Positions 35,736 through 44,319 of a stretch of DNA of 64,000 nucleotides are shown in pieces. Within the stretch, counting starts at the first letter, position 1. The number at the start of each line of letters is the position of its first letter. Below the pieces are notes generated by a model that saw only the letters and a program-made list of their open reading frames with translations, was not told the origin of the DNA and did not search any database. The translations under genes and the position numbers were made by a program. The stretch lies in contig PDSJ01000012.1 in NCBI GenBank assembly GCA_002748425.1, forward strand, positions 1 through 64,000, written 5' to 3'. The stretch comes from a candidate division KSB3 bacterium (lineage in GTDB: Bacteria; Moduliflexota; Moduliflexia; Moduliflexales; Moduliflexaceae).

Positions 35736-37112
35736 GTGTCTATGATTGCTGAAGAACGAATTCATCATCTGAAAACAGCGAGGCTGAAACCCGGGAAGTA
35801 CGTTTTGTACTGGATGCAGCAAGCCAGACGGACGCATTATAACCACGCTTTGGAATATGCGATTGCCAAAGCGAATGAATTGCAGCTTCCGCTTGTGACA
35901 GGTGTTGTGCTGGACGAAACCGCCCCTGATGCGAATCTTCGTCATTATACGTTCATGCTTGAAGGGCTCCGAGACCTGATTCCAGAGCTGCAAAGGCGGA
36001 ATATTCAGTTTGTCCTGAGAATCGGGGGCATGCCTCGAGAAGTTGCGGAATTAGCACAGGGAGCTGCAATGCTGGTGGGGGACTGGGGCTACCTGAGATT
36101 CCAGAGAGCGTGGCGTCAGCAGATAGCCGAAGAGCTTGATTGCCCTGTTGTCTTTGTGGAAACAGATGTCGTCGTTCCTGTTGAGACGGCTTCATCAAAA
36201 GAAGAAATTGCGGCCAGAACGCTGCGACCGAAGCTGCATAAGTGCAGTGAGCGTTTTCTGCTTGCGCCTTTTGGCGAAGCTGACTGCCGATACGGTGAAC
36301 TGCTTTTAGCGATGCGGAGCGTGGATATCACTCAGCCTGAAGCTGTGCTGCAAGAGCTGACATTGAACAGATCAATCGTCCCTGCTCACGGTTTCAAGGG
36401 TGGGTGGGGAGAGGCGAAAAGGCGTCTGGAAGAGTTTATCAACGAAAAACTCGATGAGTATCACAATTGTTCGAACGATCCCGCCAGAGATATTTTGTCA
36501 CGACTCAGCCCGTATCTGCGTTTTGGACAGATTTCTCCCATAGAAGTCATCCTCAGGATCGAAGAGGCGGCTGGGAATCGGAAGGCTAAAGAGGCTTTTT
36601 TAGAGCAGCTCATCGTTCGCCGGGAATTGAGCAGAAATTTTGTCTATTATACTCCAGGCTACGATCATTATGAAGATGCAGTTCCGGAGTGGGCCCGCCG
36701 CACGCTGGCAGAGCATCAGCAGGATGAACGGCCGTACCTTTACAGCTTTTCTCAGCTTGAAAATGCGGACACACATGATGTGTACTGGAACGCAGCCCAA
36801 CAGGAAATGCTGATCACCGGCCATATGCACAAGTATATGCGCATGTATTGGGGCAAGAAAATTATCGAGTGGAGTAAAACGCCTGAAGAAGCCTTTTACA
36901 CCATGCTTTCGCTTAATAACAGCTATGAATTGGATGGCCACGATCCCAATGCGTTCACCGGAACAGCCTGGTGCTTCGGCAGGCACGATCATCCCTGGAA
37001 AGAGCGCGAGGTCTTTGGAAAAGTCCGCTATATGAACGCAAAAGGACTTACACGAAAATTTCAAATCTCCCGCTACGTTGCACGCATTAACACCCTTGTC
37101 CGGGCTGGCTGA
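35736..37112 (+). CDS. phr: Class II CPD photolyase
   Basis: A 458-residue flavoprotein repairing cyclobutane pyrimidine dimers with light. The class II signatures are present: KYVLYWMQQARRTHYNHALE near the start, then SPYLRFGQISPIEV, ELSRNFVYY, and the C-terminal WNAAQQEMLITGHMHKYMRM, LNNSYELDGHDPNAF and GRHDHPW. Start may be GTG 35736 or ATG 35742. Its last 26 bases overlap the convergent YbgA-type gene, which is also a neighbour of phr in E. coli. Confidence 0.95.
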   Translation: MSMIAEERIHHLKTARLKPGKYVLYWMQQARRTHYNHALEYAIAKANELQLPLVTGVVLDETAPDANLRHYTFMLEGLRDLIPELQRRNIQFVLRIGGMPREVAELAQGAAMLVGDWGYLRFQRAWRQQIAEELDCPVVFVETDVVVPVETASSKEEIAARTLRPKLHKCSERFLLAPFGEADCRYGELLLAMRSVDITQPEAVLQELTLNRSIVPAHGFKGGWGEAKRRLEEFINEKLDEYHNCSNDPARDILSRLSPYLRFGQISPIEVILRIEEAAGNRKAKEAFLEQLIVRRELSRNFVYYTPGYDHYEDAVPEWARRTLAEHQQDERPYLYSFSQLENADTHDVYWNAAQQEMLITGHMHKYMRMYWGKKIIEWSKTPEEAFYTMLSLNNSYELDGHDPNAFTGTAWCFGRHDHPWKEREVFGKVRYMNAKGLTRKFQISRYVARINTLVRAG

Positions 37113-37938
37113 TCTCTCGCAGCTCTTTGGGATAGGGATTCATAAAACGTTGTGTCAGAATGTAGGTATTCCGATATTGAAGTGCCCAGGCTCTCAGTTT
37201 GCTCAGGATGGCGCTTAGAGGGATACGCCCAGCCCGATAGTCTTCAAGACCTTCCAGAAAAGACCGTTTTTCTTCAGGCGAAAGATATTTCTTTGAGAAT
37301 CCCCCAAAAGCGTGCTGCAGAACGTTTACGATCGCTTGAGGGCGCGGAGCGTCGGTCAGCGCATGTGTGAGATGAGTTTCATAGTTCGTGAACAGTTCTT
37401 GCAGATCAGCTTTTGTATGGTGGGCGACAATTTTTCCCATAACCCGCATCTGACTCTGATTGTAGGCCATCAGCAGTAATTTGTACTGAGAATGAAATCC
37501 TGCTAAATCTTGGATTGTCCCTTTGTGTTTAGCGCTTCGAAAAGAGGCGAACGCGAAAAGTTTGGTGAGAAAATGCTCCCGAACTGTGACATTATGAAGG
37601 CGCTCTGCATATTCAATCGCCAGTCCCTGAACACAGTGCGAAACACGCCCGCTGTTTTGCAGGGACTGTGGCAGATCGTATGGACCTGGACGAATGCTGA
37701 ACAGAAAGCCATCAGCCTCAGTGAGTTCATTCAAAAAGCGTTTGATAAGCTCTTCCGCCTCTTTTCTGCTGCCGGCTTGATCAGACGGCTGATTTTTGCT
37801 GAGGTGAAGCGTTTCCAGAGCGCTTTGCATTTCAGGACGAAGTGGCCGGAAGTCAATAGAGTGCTGAAGTGTCCTGATAATATTGTTCTCAGTCATCTGA
37901 CTATTGCTGCCATAGACAATGGGTGTTGGAAAATCCAT
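37087..37938 (-). CDS. DUF1722 (YbgA-type) protein with a degenerate DUF523-like N-terminus
   Basis: A 283-residue protein. The C-terminal part (about 125-280) is a clear DUF1722/YbgA domain: LFAFASFRSAKHKGTIQDLA, HSQYKLLLMAYNQSQ, MGKIVAHH and YRAGRIPLSAILSKLRAW. The N-terminal half aligns loosely with DUF523 (DFRPLRPEMQSALETL for the CPE region), but the conserved cysteines are absent: CPE is RPE and SPSCG is RPGPYD. ATG 37938 is preceded by GGAGG; a much longer open frame upstream is not coding-like. YbgA family proteins often sit beside photolyase genes, and here the two genes overlap tail to tail. Confidence 0.85.
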   Translation of the reverse strand: MDFPTPIVYGSNSQMTENNIIRTLQHSIDFRPLRPEMQSALETLHLSKNQPSDQAGSRKEAEELIKRFLNELTEADGFLFSIRPGPYDLPQSLQNSGRVSHCVQGLAIEYAERLHNVTVREHFLTKLFAFASFRSAKHKGTIQDLAGFHSQYKLLLMAYNQSQMRVMGKIVAHHTKADLQELFTNYETHLTHALTDAPRPQAIVNVLQHAFGGFSKKYLSPEEKRSFLEGLEDYRAGRIPLSAILSKLRAWALQYRNTYILTQRFMNPYPKELREISQPGQGC

Positions 37939-37993
37939 AGTTATCGGCCTCCGAAATTTTGTAACACAGGGCTCTGAAATTGCATCGTAACTA

Positions 37994-38021
37994 TCTATAC
38001 AGCCGTTCCCAATGAATGCAA
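37994..38021 (-). promoter_or_regulatory. Promoter of the YbgA-type gene
   Basis: Minus-strand TTGCAT (38021-38016), 16-base spacer, TATAGA (37999-37994), about 55 bases before the start codon. Confidence 0.5.
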
Positions 38022-38048
38022 GAAAAAAACGTGCAGTGGCGAAATCTC

Positions 38049-38077
38049 TTGACAGAGCCGTTCGCGGACAAGACAAT
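38049..38077 (+). promoter_or_regulatory. Promoter of the STM4013-like gene
   Basis: TTGACA at 38049-38054, 17 bases, GACAAT at 38072-38077 (four of six), about 50 bases before the start codon. Confidence 0.5.
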
Positions 38078-38127
38078 AGCTGTATGCGGCACACGGCGTC
38101 ATTCGCACGGCCCGCAATGCTACATGA

Positions 38128-38937
38128 ATGACTATGATACAAGTTAATGCCCTGATTGGAACTCACGATATTCTTTTTATTACGCTCGATACGCTGCGTT
38201 ACGATGTGGCGCAGCAGTGCTGTCTGCAGGGACGCATTCCGAATCTGGCTGAAATTCTGCCCCAGGGAGGATGGGAGGCGCGGCACTCTCCGGGGAATTT
38301 CACTTATGCTGCTCATCATGCCTTTTTTGCGGGATTTCTGCCGACTCCGATTCCGCCGGGGAAATATCCCCGTCCTTTTGCGCTTTCGTTTCCTGCCAGC
38401 GACACGATCGCGCCGGAAAGCTGTGTCTTCGAGACGGCTGACATCGTCTCTGGCTTGGCAGAACGCGGCTATCGGACGATTTGCATCGGCGGTGTTGAAT
38501 TTTTCAACAAACTAACTCCGCTTGGATCGGCTCTGCCGGATTTGTTTCAGGAAAGTCACTGGTCGCCGGAAATGGGCAACAGCGATCCGAATTCAACCCG
38601 TAATCAGGTACATTTGGCGACCGGCATTCTGGATACGCTGCCGCGTACGCAGCGGGTCTTTCTTTTCTTGAACGTCTCTGCGATTCATTATCCAAATTAT
38701 ATGTATATTCCAGGACAGCTTCACGACTCTCTTAAAAGCCATGCTGCTGCCCTGGAATATACAGACAGGCAGCTCGGTGCATTATTCCGCAAAATGCGTT
38801 CTCGCGCTCCAGTGTATGCGATAATCTGTGCGGATCATGGCACTGCTTATGGGGAAGACGGCTATTGGGGGCATCGGGTCAGTCACCCGGTTGTCTACAC
38901 GGTCCCGTACGCTGAATGCCTCGTTACGCATCGTTGA
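38128..38937 (+). CDS. STM4013/SEN3800-family hydrolase (alkaline phosphatase superfamily)
   Basis: A 269-residue protein matching the STM4013-type group of the sulfatase/phosphatase superfamily: DILFITLDTLRYDVA near the start (metal-binding Asp and Thr nucleophile position), SPGNFTYAAHHAFFAGFLPTP, GYRTICIGGVEFFNKLTPLG, FLNVSAIHYPN and CADHGTAYGEDGYWGHR. In Salmonella this family sits in a conserved cluster (STM4010-4014) with radical-SAM and ATP-grasp proteins. None of those partners is in this window, so it is an orphan here. No clear ribosome binding site; ATG 38134 is an alternative start. Confidence 0.85.
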   Translation: MTMIQVNALIGTHDILFITLDTLRYDVAQQCCLQGRIPNLAEILPQGGWEARHSPGNFTYAAHHAFFAGFLPTPIPPGKYPRPFALSFPASDTIAPESCVFETADIVSGLAERGYRTICIGGVEFFNKLTPLGSALPDLFQESHWSPEMGNSDPNSTRNQVHLATGILDTLPRTQRVFLFLNVSAIHYPNYMYIPGQLHDSLKSHAAALEYTDRQLGALFRKMRSRAPVYAIICADHGTAYGEDGYWGHRVSHPVVYTVPYAECLVTHR

Positions 38938-39212
38938 GGGACTCTTCTGCGGTCGTTTTCTGTGCATGGGCCAGACTTCCGCTGTCGGCCTTTTTTGCAG
39001 GCGACTGCTGTAAAATAATATTTTTTGCAAAATTGTGTGGCGTATTCGTATGTCCTGGGTCTAATATGAACTGATTATGAGAAAGGGACGAGCTTTGTCG
39101 AAAAATGTGTTTCATCTGCAAGGAGTTTTCGCTTGTTAACCGTCTTGCCCGTGCATTCCGGATTTTGGGATGACGGCGCAAGCCTGTTTCGCTGACAGAT
39201 GGAGAATGAAAG

Positions 39213-42200
39213 ATGAAAAAATTCTATGTTTTCATGTGTTATGGCATCGCCCTGCTTGGCGCCTTTTCAGGCGTGATCGTGACAGCTCTGGGAGACGATA
39301 CTGCCAGGATTTCGGTTGACAGTCTGCATATTCGAGCGATGTTGCAGGACTCTCTGCTAAAGGTGACGCTCCCTCTTGACGTCGATTTCAGGACGGCTGA
39401 CGCTGCGCGTTATGAGGTCAGCATTGCTATCGAAGACCTGAAAGGAACGGTCTTGGGCAGCAGCAGTGCATCAATGAATATCGTCCGGGAAAGCAAAACA
39501 ATTATGCTGCCGATTCACGCCGAGATCGATCCGGATTCGCTCGCGGCGTATGTCATCCATTACCGCCTTTCAGGAAAAGGGGAACGTCTTGAAGGTAAGA
39601 AGAGCCTGTTCTACGCAGTGCGGCAGATTGAAACCAAGGTGTTGATGCAGCGACGCTTTTATGCTGCCAGTCGCGCGGCAGTGCGGATTGTCGTGACAGA
39701 TCCGGGTACGCAGAACACCGTAGCCGGAGCGAACGTAGAGATTTCTCTGGGTGGTTCCAGCATCTTTCAGGGCGAAACTGATGCTCACGGCACGCTTGAC
39801 GCTCAATTTACCCTGCCGAAGGATGCGATCGGAAATCAGGAATGTATCGTGACAGTGGAGATCGACGGGGTAAAAGACATCATCAGGCAGTCCGTGCAGA
39901 TCGAAGATATTTATAAAATTTTACTCACCACTGATAAACCGCTCTACCAGCCCGGCCAGGTCATTCATATCCGCAGCCTGGCGTTGAGAAAACCGGATCT
40001 GCTGCCTGCCGCTGAGGAGGACATGATCGTTGAAGTCGAAGATGCGAAAGGGAATAAAGTCTTTAAGCAGCGCCGGAAGACAAACCAATTCGGAATCAGT
40101 TCCGCTGATTTTCAACTGGCTCATGAATTGAACGAAGGCAGCTATCGCATCCGGGCGATTATCGGTGAGAATATCCAGGAAAAGCATGTGACGGTCGAAC
40201 GCTATGTGCTGCCCAAATTCAACGTGCTGCTGGAGACGGATAAGCGTTTTTATCAGCCCGGAGATTCCTTGAAGGGCGAAGTACACAGCGAGTACTTTTT
40301 TGGGAAAGCGGTCAGCGGCGCTACGGTGGTCGTCACGCTGTCGAAATTCGACACAGGCTTTGAGGCCTTTTCCGAATTAAAAGGCAAGACCGACGACAAC
40401 GGATATTATCAGTTTGAGACAGCATTACCGGATTATTTTGTGGGACGCCCCCTGGAACAGGGAAATGCCTTTGTGAGCATAGAGGTCTCTGTGACGGACG
40501 GCGCGGAACACGAGGAAAGCAAGACCATCACGCGCGCGATTGCCGCAGAGGCCCTGAATGTAGTTGTGATTCCTGAGAGCGGAACGATTGTGCCGGGCGT
40601 TGAAAATCTGTTCTATGCAGCAGTTAGCTATCCTGACGGCAGGCCTGCTGAAGTCAGTCTTAAAGCAAATTTCAGCGGTCAGAAGCCGGTGATCCTCACA
40701 AGCAATGCCTCCGGGATTGCTGAACTTCGCGCTACGCCTCACGCACAGCGATTGAATCTCTCGATTAGTGCAAAAGATACGGCCGGAGCCAGGGTGTCGA
40801 AGAATTTCAGCTTCGACGCTGATAGCCGCCTCGAACAGATCCTGCTGCGTACAGACCAGGCCCTGTATCAGGTCGGTGATACGATGGCGATCGACGTGTT
40901 TGCCGAAAAGTCGCGCGCTACGGTCTATCTCGATCTTATCAAAGACGGGCAGACATTTTTGACGAAAACAATTGAATTGACGGATGGCCGGGGTACGCTG
41001 GATCTTGAGGCATCGGTTTCCGGTTCGCTGCAATTACACGCCTATCAGATTCTTTCGTCTTCCGATATCATCCGTGACACGAAACTTGTATATGTCGACT
41101 CAGCCGACGAACTCGCGATTGAGATGGCTGCGTCCAAAGAGCGTTTTCTTCCGGGGGAAGAGGCCCGGATTGATCTCCATGTCAGCGATGGTCAGGGGCG
41201 TCCGATTTTGGCAGCTCTGGGCGTAAGCATTGTTGATGAAAGCGTGTTCGCACTTCAGGAAATGCAGCCGGGGCTGGAGAAAATATATTTCATGCTGGAA
41301 AAAGAACTTATGACGCCGCGTTATGAGATTCATGCCTACAGTATGGAAGATGTCGTGCTGGATACAGCTGTGTTTCAGGATGCCGCGCAGCGGCGCGCAA
41401 GTCGCCGCCAGGTTGCAAAGGTCTTGTTGGCTTCCGCTGAACATCTCGTGGACTACGATATTGTTCTGAATAGTTTTGCAGACAAGCTGCAAAACATTCG
41501 TTCGTTGATTCAGGAGAAAATCATGGAGGATTTCCGCAAAATTTCGCTGGCAATGAACGATTATTCCCGAAAAAAGAAACGCTTTTTAACGAAAAAAGAA
41601 GGGATTGAAGCGGTTCTAAAAGCTGCATATCTTCAAGACGAGGATATGCTCGACCCCTGGGGCAATCCGTACCGCGTTCAGGCGGAAGACGGTGATTTCG
41701 CTTCTTATACGTTCTGGTGTCTGGGGCCAGATGGACATGAAAAGACTGAAGACGACCTTCGGTTCAGCGGCTACCTGGATTTACAGAGTGAAACGCCTTC
41801 GTTCTTCGATTGGCTGCTGAAAGGTAAGCGTCTGAATGACTTCAAAGCGGGCCGAGATGGGAGAGCAGCTCCGCTGATGATGTTGCAGGAAGCAGATGCT
41901 TTTGCGGAGAAGTCGGATTCCGCGTTGGAGGTGCTTGAGACAGACTCTGGCGAGACCAGCTCTGGAGAGACCGGACCCCGCATCCGGCAATATTTTCCGG
42001 AAACACTGTATACCAATCCGGCGATTTTGACTGATGAAGAGGGGCATGCGTCGATCCAGACGGCTGTGGCGGATTCTATCACCACCTGGCGTTTGAGCGC
42101 CATGGCTTCATCGCTGGACGGAATGCTGGGGAGCGGAACGTCATCTCTGACGGTATTTCAGGATTTTTTTGCGGATATCGATCTGCCAGCGACGCTGACG

Positions 42201-44087
42201 CAGAACGATCGGGTCTCGATTCCGGTCGCTCTGTATAATTATCTGCCGGAGACGCAGAATGTACGTCTGAAGCTGACGGAGGAAGAATGGTTTGAACTGG
42301 TGGATGACATCCCTGAGAAAATGGTCACGTTGGAGAGTGGACAGGTGGATGTTGTCTATTTCACCTTGAACGTCAGGAGTATCGGGCGGCATAAACTCAC
42401 TGTCCATGCCTTCGGCTCTGCGATGAGTGATGCAATTGCCCGCACGATCGAAGTGCTGCCAGACGGAGAAAAGATTGAAGTAAGTGTGAATGGCAGATTA
42501 GCTGAGGATGTCGAACACACGATCGATATTCCGGCTGACGCGATCAAGGGCGCTTCTAAGATTCTGGTCAAAGTCTATCCTGGCATTTTCAGCCAGATTG
42601 TTGAAGGGCTTGATTCAATTCTGCGTATGCCTTCCGGCTGTTTTGAACAAACGTCATCTACAACCTATCCGAACGTGCTGGTGCTGGATTATATGAAACA
42701 GAACGGGCAAATTACGCCTGAGATTCAGATGAAAGCCGAAGGTTTTATCAGTACCGGCTATCAGCGTTTGTTAAGCTATGAAGTTGATGGCGGTGGTTTT
42801 GAATGGTTCGGCCGCGCTCCGGCTCACAAGATTCTGACCGCTTACGGACTGATGGAATTCTACGATATGGCACAGGTCTATGACATTGATCCGAACGTTA
42901 TCACCAGAACGCAGCGCTGGTTGATTTCGCAGCAGGAAGCCGACGGTTCTTGGAAGCCAAACACTGAATTTCTCGATGAAGTGGCCTCGAAATTTGCGGA
43001 TGATGTGATGCGGAACACTGCCTATATCAGTTGGGCGCTGCTGGCGACCGACAACAGCAGCGATGCCGTGAGTAAGGCTGTAACGTACATCAAACGTCAC
43101 GTTGAAGAGGTTCAGGATCTTTACACGCTGGCCTTGATCGCGAACGTGCTGGCCTTGTATGCTCCCAAAGATGCCGTAACAATACAAACGCTTGAAGATC
43201 TGCTGGAAAAGCGGCAGGAAGAGTCCGGCAAGGTCTGGTGGGAAGTGAAATCAAGAACCTCTGTATATGGTTCAGGCATCTCCGCCAATATCGAGACAAG
43301 CGCATTGGCCGCGCTGGCCTTGATGAATGCGGAGAGAAATCATGATACTGTCAGCAAGATTCTGACCTGGCTGGTGGAGTCGAAAGACAGCTACGGCACT
43401 TGGCATTCGACACAGGCCACGATTCTCGCGATGAAGACGATGTTGTCATCTCTGAAAAACGCTGCAAAACAGTCAGACGGTGAGGTGACGGTGTTGATCA
43501 ATGATGAAAAGGTCGAGAGCTTCGTGCTGACGAGCGAGAACAGTGATGTCATGCGCTTGCTGGATGTGAAAGAATACACCTGTGAAGGGGCGAATCGGAT
43601 CGCCCTCGGCATCGAGGGTGACGTCAGTGCGTTGTACCAAATCGTGGGACGTTTCTACCTGCCCTGGAAGGAGAAGTCGCAAGGCAAATTGCCGATGGAG
43701 ATTGACGTGAGCTACGATAAGAGTGAACTCGCCCAAAATGATATGTTGACTGCGAAGGTTGTGGTAAAAAACAATCGTCCGGACCGCGCCAATATGATCG
43801 TGGTCGATCTGGGGGTTCCACCGGGATTTGAAGTACAGGTCGCTGACTTGAATAACTATGTCGCAAGTGAAACAATTTCCCGTTTCAGCCTGACTGGACG
43901 GCAGATAATCGTTTATCTCGACTCTCTCGATTCCGAGACACCTGTTGAGTTCTCATATCGTTTAAAGGCGAAATTCCCGCTCAAGGCAAAAACACCGCCG
44001 TCAGCCGTGTATGAATACTACAATCCCGACGTCAAAGACGAGGTTCTTCCACAAGAACTGACAGTCAGCGAGGCGCGGGAGTCGTAA
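39213..44087 (+). CDS. Thioester-containing alpha-2-macroglobulin
   Basis: A 1624-residue exported protease trap. A signal peptide (about 1-28, no lipobox) precedes several macroglobulin domains, with TTDKPLYQPGQVIHIR (about 240-255), ETDKRFYQPGD and TDQALYQVGD marking successive MG units. The candidate bait region is near 720-900. Within it, about 792-855, is a GspG-like stretch (DPWGNPYRV from Asp814; LGPDG ending at Gly841; EDD). The thioester GCFEQ is at Gly1142-Gln1146, followed by an alpha-helical thioester domain. The C-terminus (about 1490-1610, ending near VYEYYNPD) resembles the receptor-binding domain of animal macroglobulins. The usual bacterial partner, PBP1C, is absent. Confidence 0.93.
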   Translation: MKKFYVFMCYGIALLGAFSGVIVTALGDDTARISVDSLHIRAMLQDSLLKVTLPLDVDFRTADAARYEVSIAIEDLKGTVLGSSSASMNIVRESKTIMLPIHAEIDPDSLAAYVIHYRLSGKGERLEGKKSLFYAVRQIETKVLMQRRFYAASRAAVRIVVTDPGTQNTVAGANVEISLGGSSIFQGETDAHGTLDAQFTLPKDAIGNQECIVTVEIDGVKDIIRQSVQIEDIYKILLTTDKPLYQPGQVIHIRSLALRKPDLLPAAEEDMIVEVEDAKGNKVFKQRRKTNQFGISSADFQLAHELNEGSYRIRAIIGENIQEKHVTVERYVLPKFNVLLETDKRFYQPGDSLKGEVHSEYFFGKAVSGATVVVTLSKFDTGFEAFSELKGKTDDNGYYQFETALPDYFVGRPLEQGNAFVSIEVSVTDGAEHEESKTITRAIAAEALNVVVIPESGTIVPGVENLFYAAVSYPDGRPAEVSLKANFSGQKPVILTSNASGIAELRATPHAQRLNLSISAKDTAGARVSKNFSFDADSRLEQILLRTDQALYQVGDTMAIDVFAEKSRATVYLDLIKDGQTFLTKTIELTDGRGTLDLEASVSGSLQLHAYQILSSSDIIRDTKLVYVDSADELAIEMAASKERFLPGEEARIDLHVSDGQGRPILAALGVSIVDESVFALQEMQPGLEKIYFMLEKELMTPRYEIHAYSMEDVVLDTAVFQDAAQRRASRRQVAKVLLASAEHLVDYDIVLNSFADKLQNIRSLIQEKIMEDFRKISLAMNDYSRKKKRFLTKKEGIEAVLKAAYLQDEDMLDPWGNPYRVQAEDGDFASYTFWCLGPDGHEKTEDDLRFSGYLDLQSETPSFFDWLLKGKRLNDFKAGRDGRAAPLMMLQEADAFAEKSDSALEVLETDSGETSSGETGPRIRQYFPETLYTNPAILTDEEGHASIQTAVADSITTWRLSAMASSLDGMLGSGTSSLTVFQDFFADIDLPATLTQNDRVSIPVALYNYLPETQNVRLKLTEEEWFELVDDIPEKMVTLESGQVDVVYFTLNVRSIGRHKLTVHAFGSAMSDAIARTIEVLPDGEKIEVSVNGRLAEDVEHTIDIPADAIKGASKILVKVYPGIFSQIVEGLDSILRMPSGCFEQTSSTTYPNVLVLDYMKQNGQITPEIQMKAEGFISTGYQRLLSYEVDGGGFEWFGRAPAHKILTAYGLMEFYDMAQVYDIDPNVITRTQRWLISQQEADGSWKPNTEFLDEVASKFADDVMRNTAYISWALLATDNSSDAVSKAVTYIKRHVEEVQDLYTLALIANVLALYAPKDAVTIQTLEDLLEKRQEESGKVWWEVKSRTSVYGSGISANIETSALAALALMNAERNHDTVSKILTWLVESKDSYGTWHSTQATILAMKTMLSSLKNAAKQSDGEVTVLINDEKVESFVLTSENSDVMRLLDVKEYTCEGANRIALGIEGDVSALYQIVGRFYLPWKEKSQGKLPMEIDVSYDKSELAQNDMLTAKVVVKNNRPDRANMIVVDLGVPPGFEVQVADLNNYVASETISRFSLTGRQIIVYLDSLDSETPVEFSYRLKAKFPLKAKTPPSAVYEYYNPDVKDEVLPQELTVSEARES

Positions 44088-44094
44088 TTTATGT

Positions 44095-44122
44095 GGCGAC
44101 GTTTCTTCGTAATTACGTCGCC
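44095..44122 (+). terminator. Hairpin 1 after the macroglobulin gene
   Basis: A perfect eight-base stem (GGCGACGT and ACGTCGCC) with a 12-base loop starting 8 bases after the stop. No T-tract follows. Confidence 0.4.
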
Positions 44123-44175
44123 GATTATGCCGCCCTGGGGAGGAAAGGAAGCCCGCGTCGGGAAATATCCGATGA

Positions 44176-44206
44176 CCCCCTGCCGTATCCCTCCGCCGGC
44201 AGGGGG
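44176..44206 (+). terminator. Hairpin 2 after the macroglobulin gene
   Basis: A perfect ten-base GC-rich stem (CCCCCTGCCG and CGGCAGGGGG) with an 11-base loop. No T-tract, so Rho-assisted termination or 3'-end protection is more likely than intrinsic termination. Confidence 0.5.
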
Positions 44207-44319
44207 CCAGTGGATATGGCGGCCTCACTCCTTTTCTTCGGCACAAGGGGACTGAGGCGTGAGAGGAATGTGACGATATTATGAGATAATTTTCACAATA
44301 AGATGAGTGGAGCATTGCT

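Noticed and set aside
37939..38319. Upstream extension of the YbgA-type reading frame to 38319
   Set aside because: It crosses the divergent promoters and the STM4013-like start; a good GGAGG and ATG occur at 37938.
40425..41033. 202-codon minus-strand frame inside the macroglobulin gene, and similar long antisense frames at 43473-43875
   Set aside because: Antisense shadows of a GC-balanced long gene; no start signals or family similarity.
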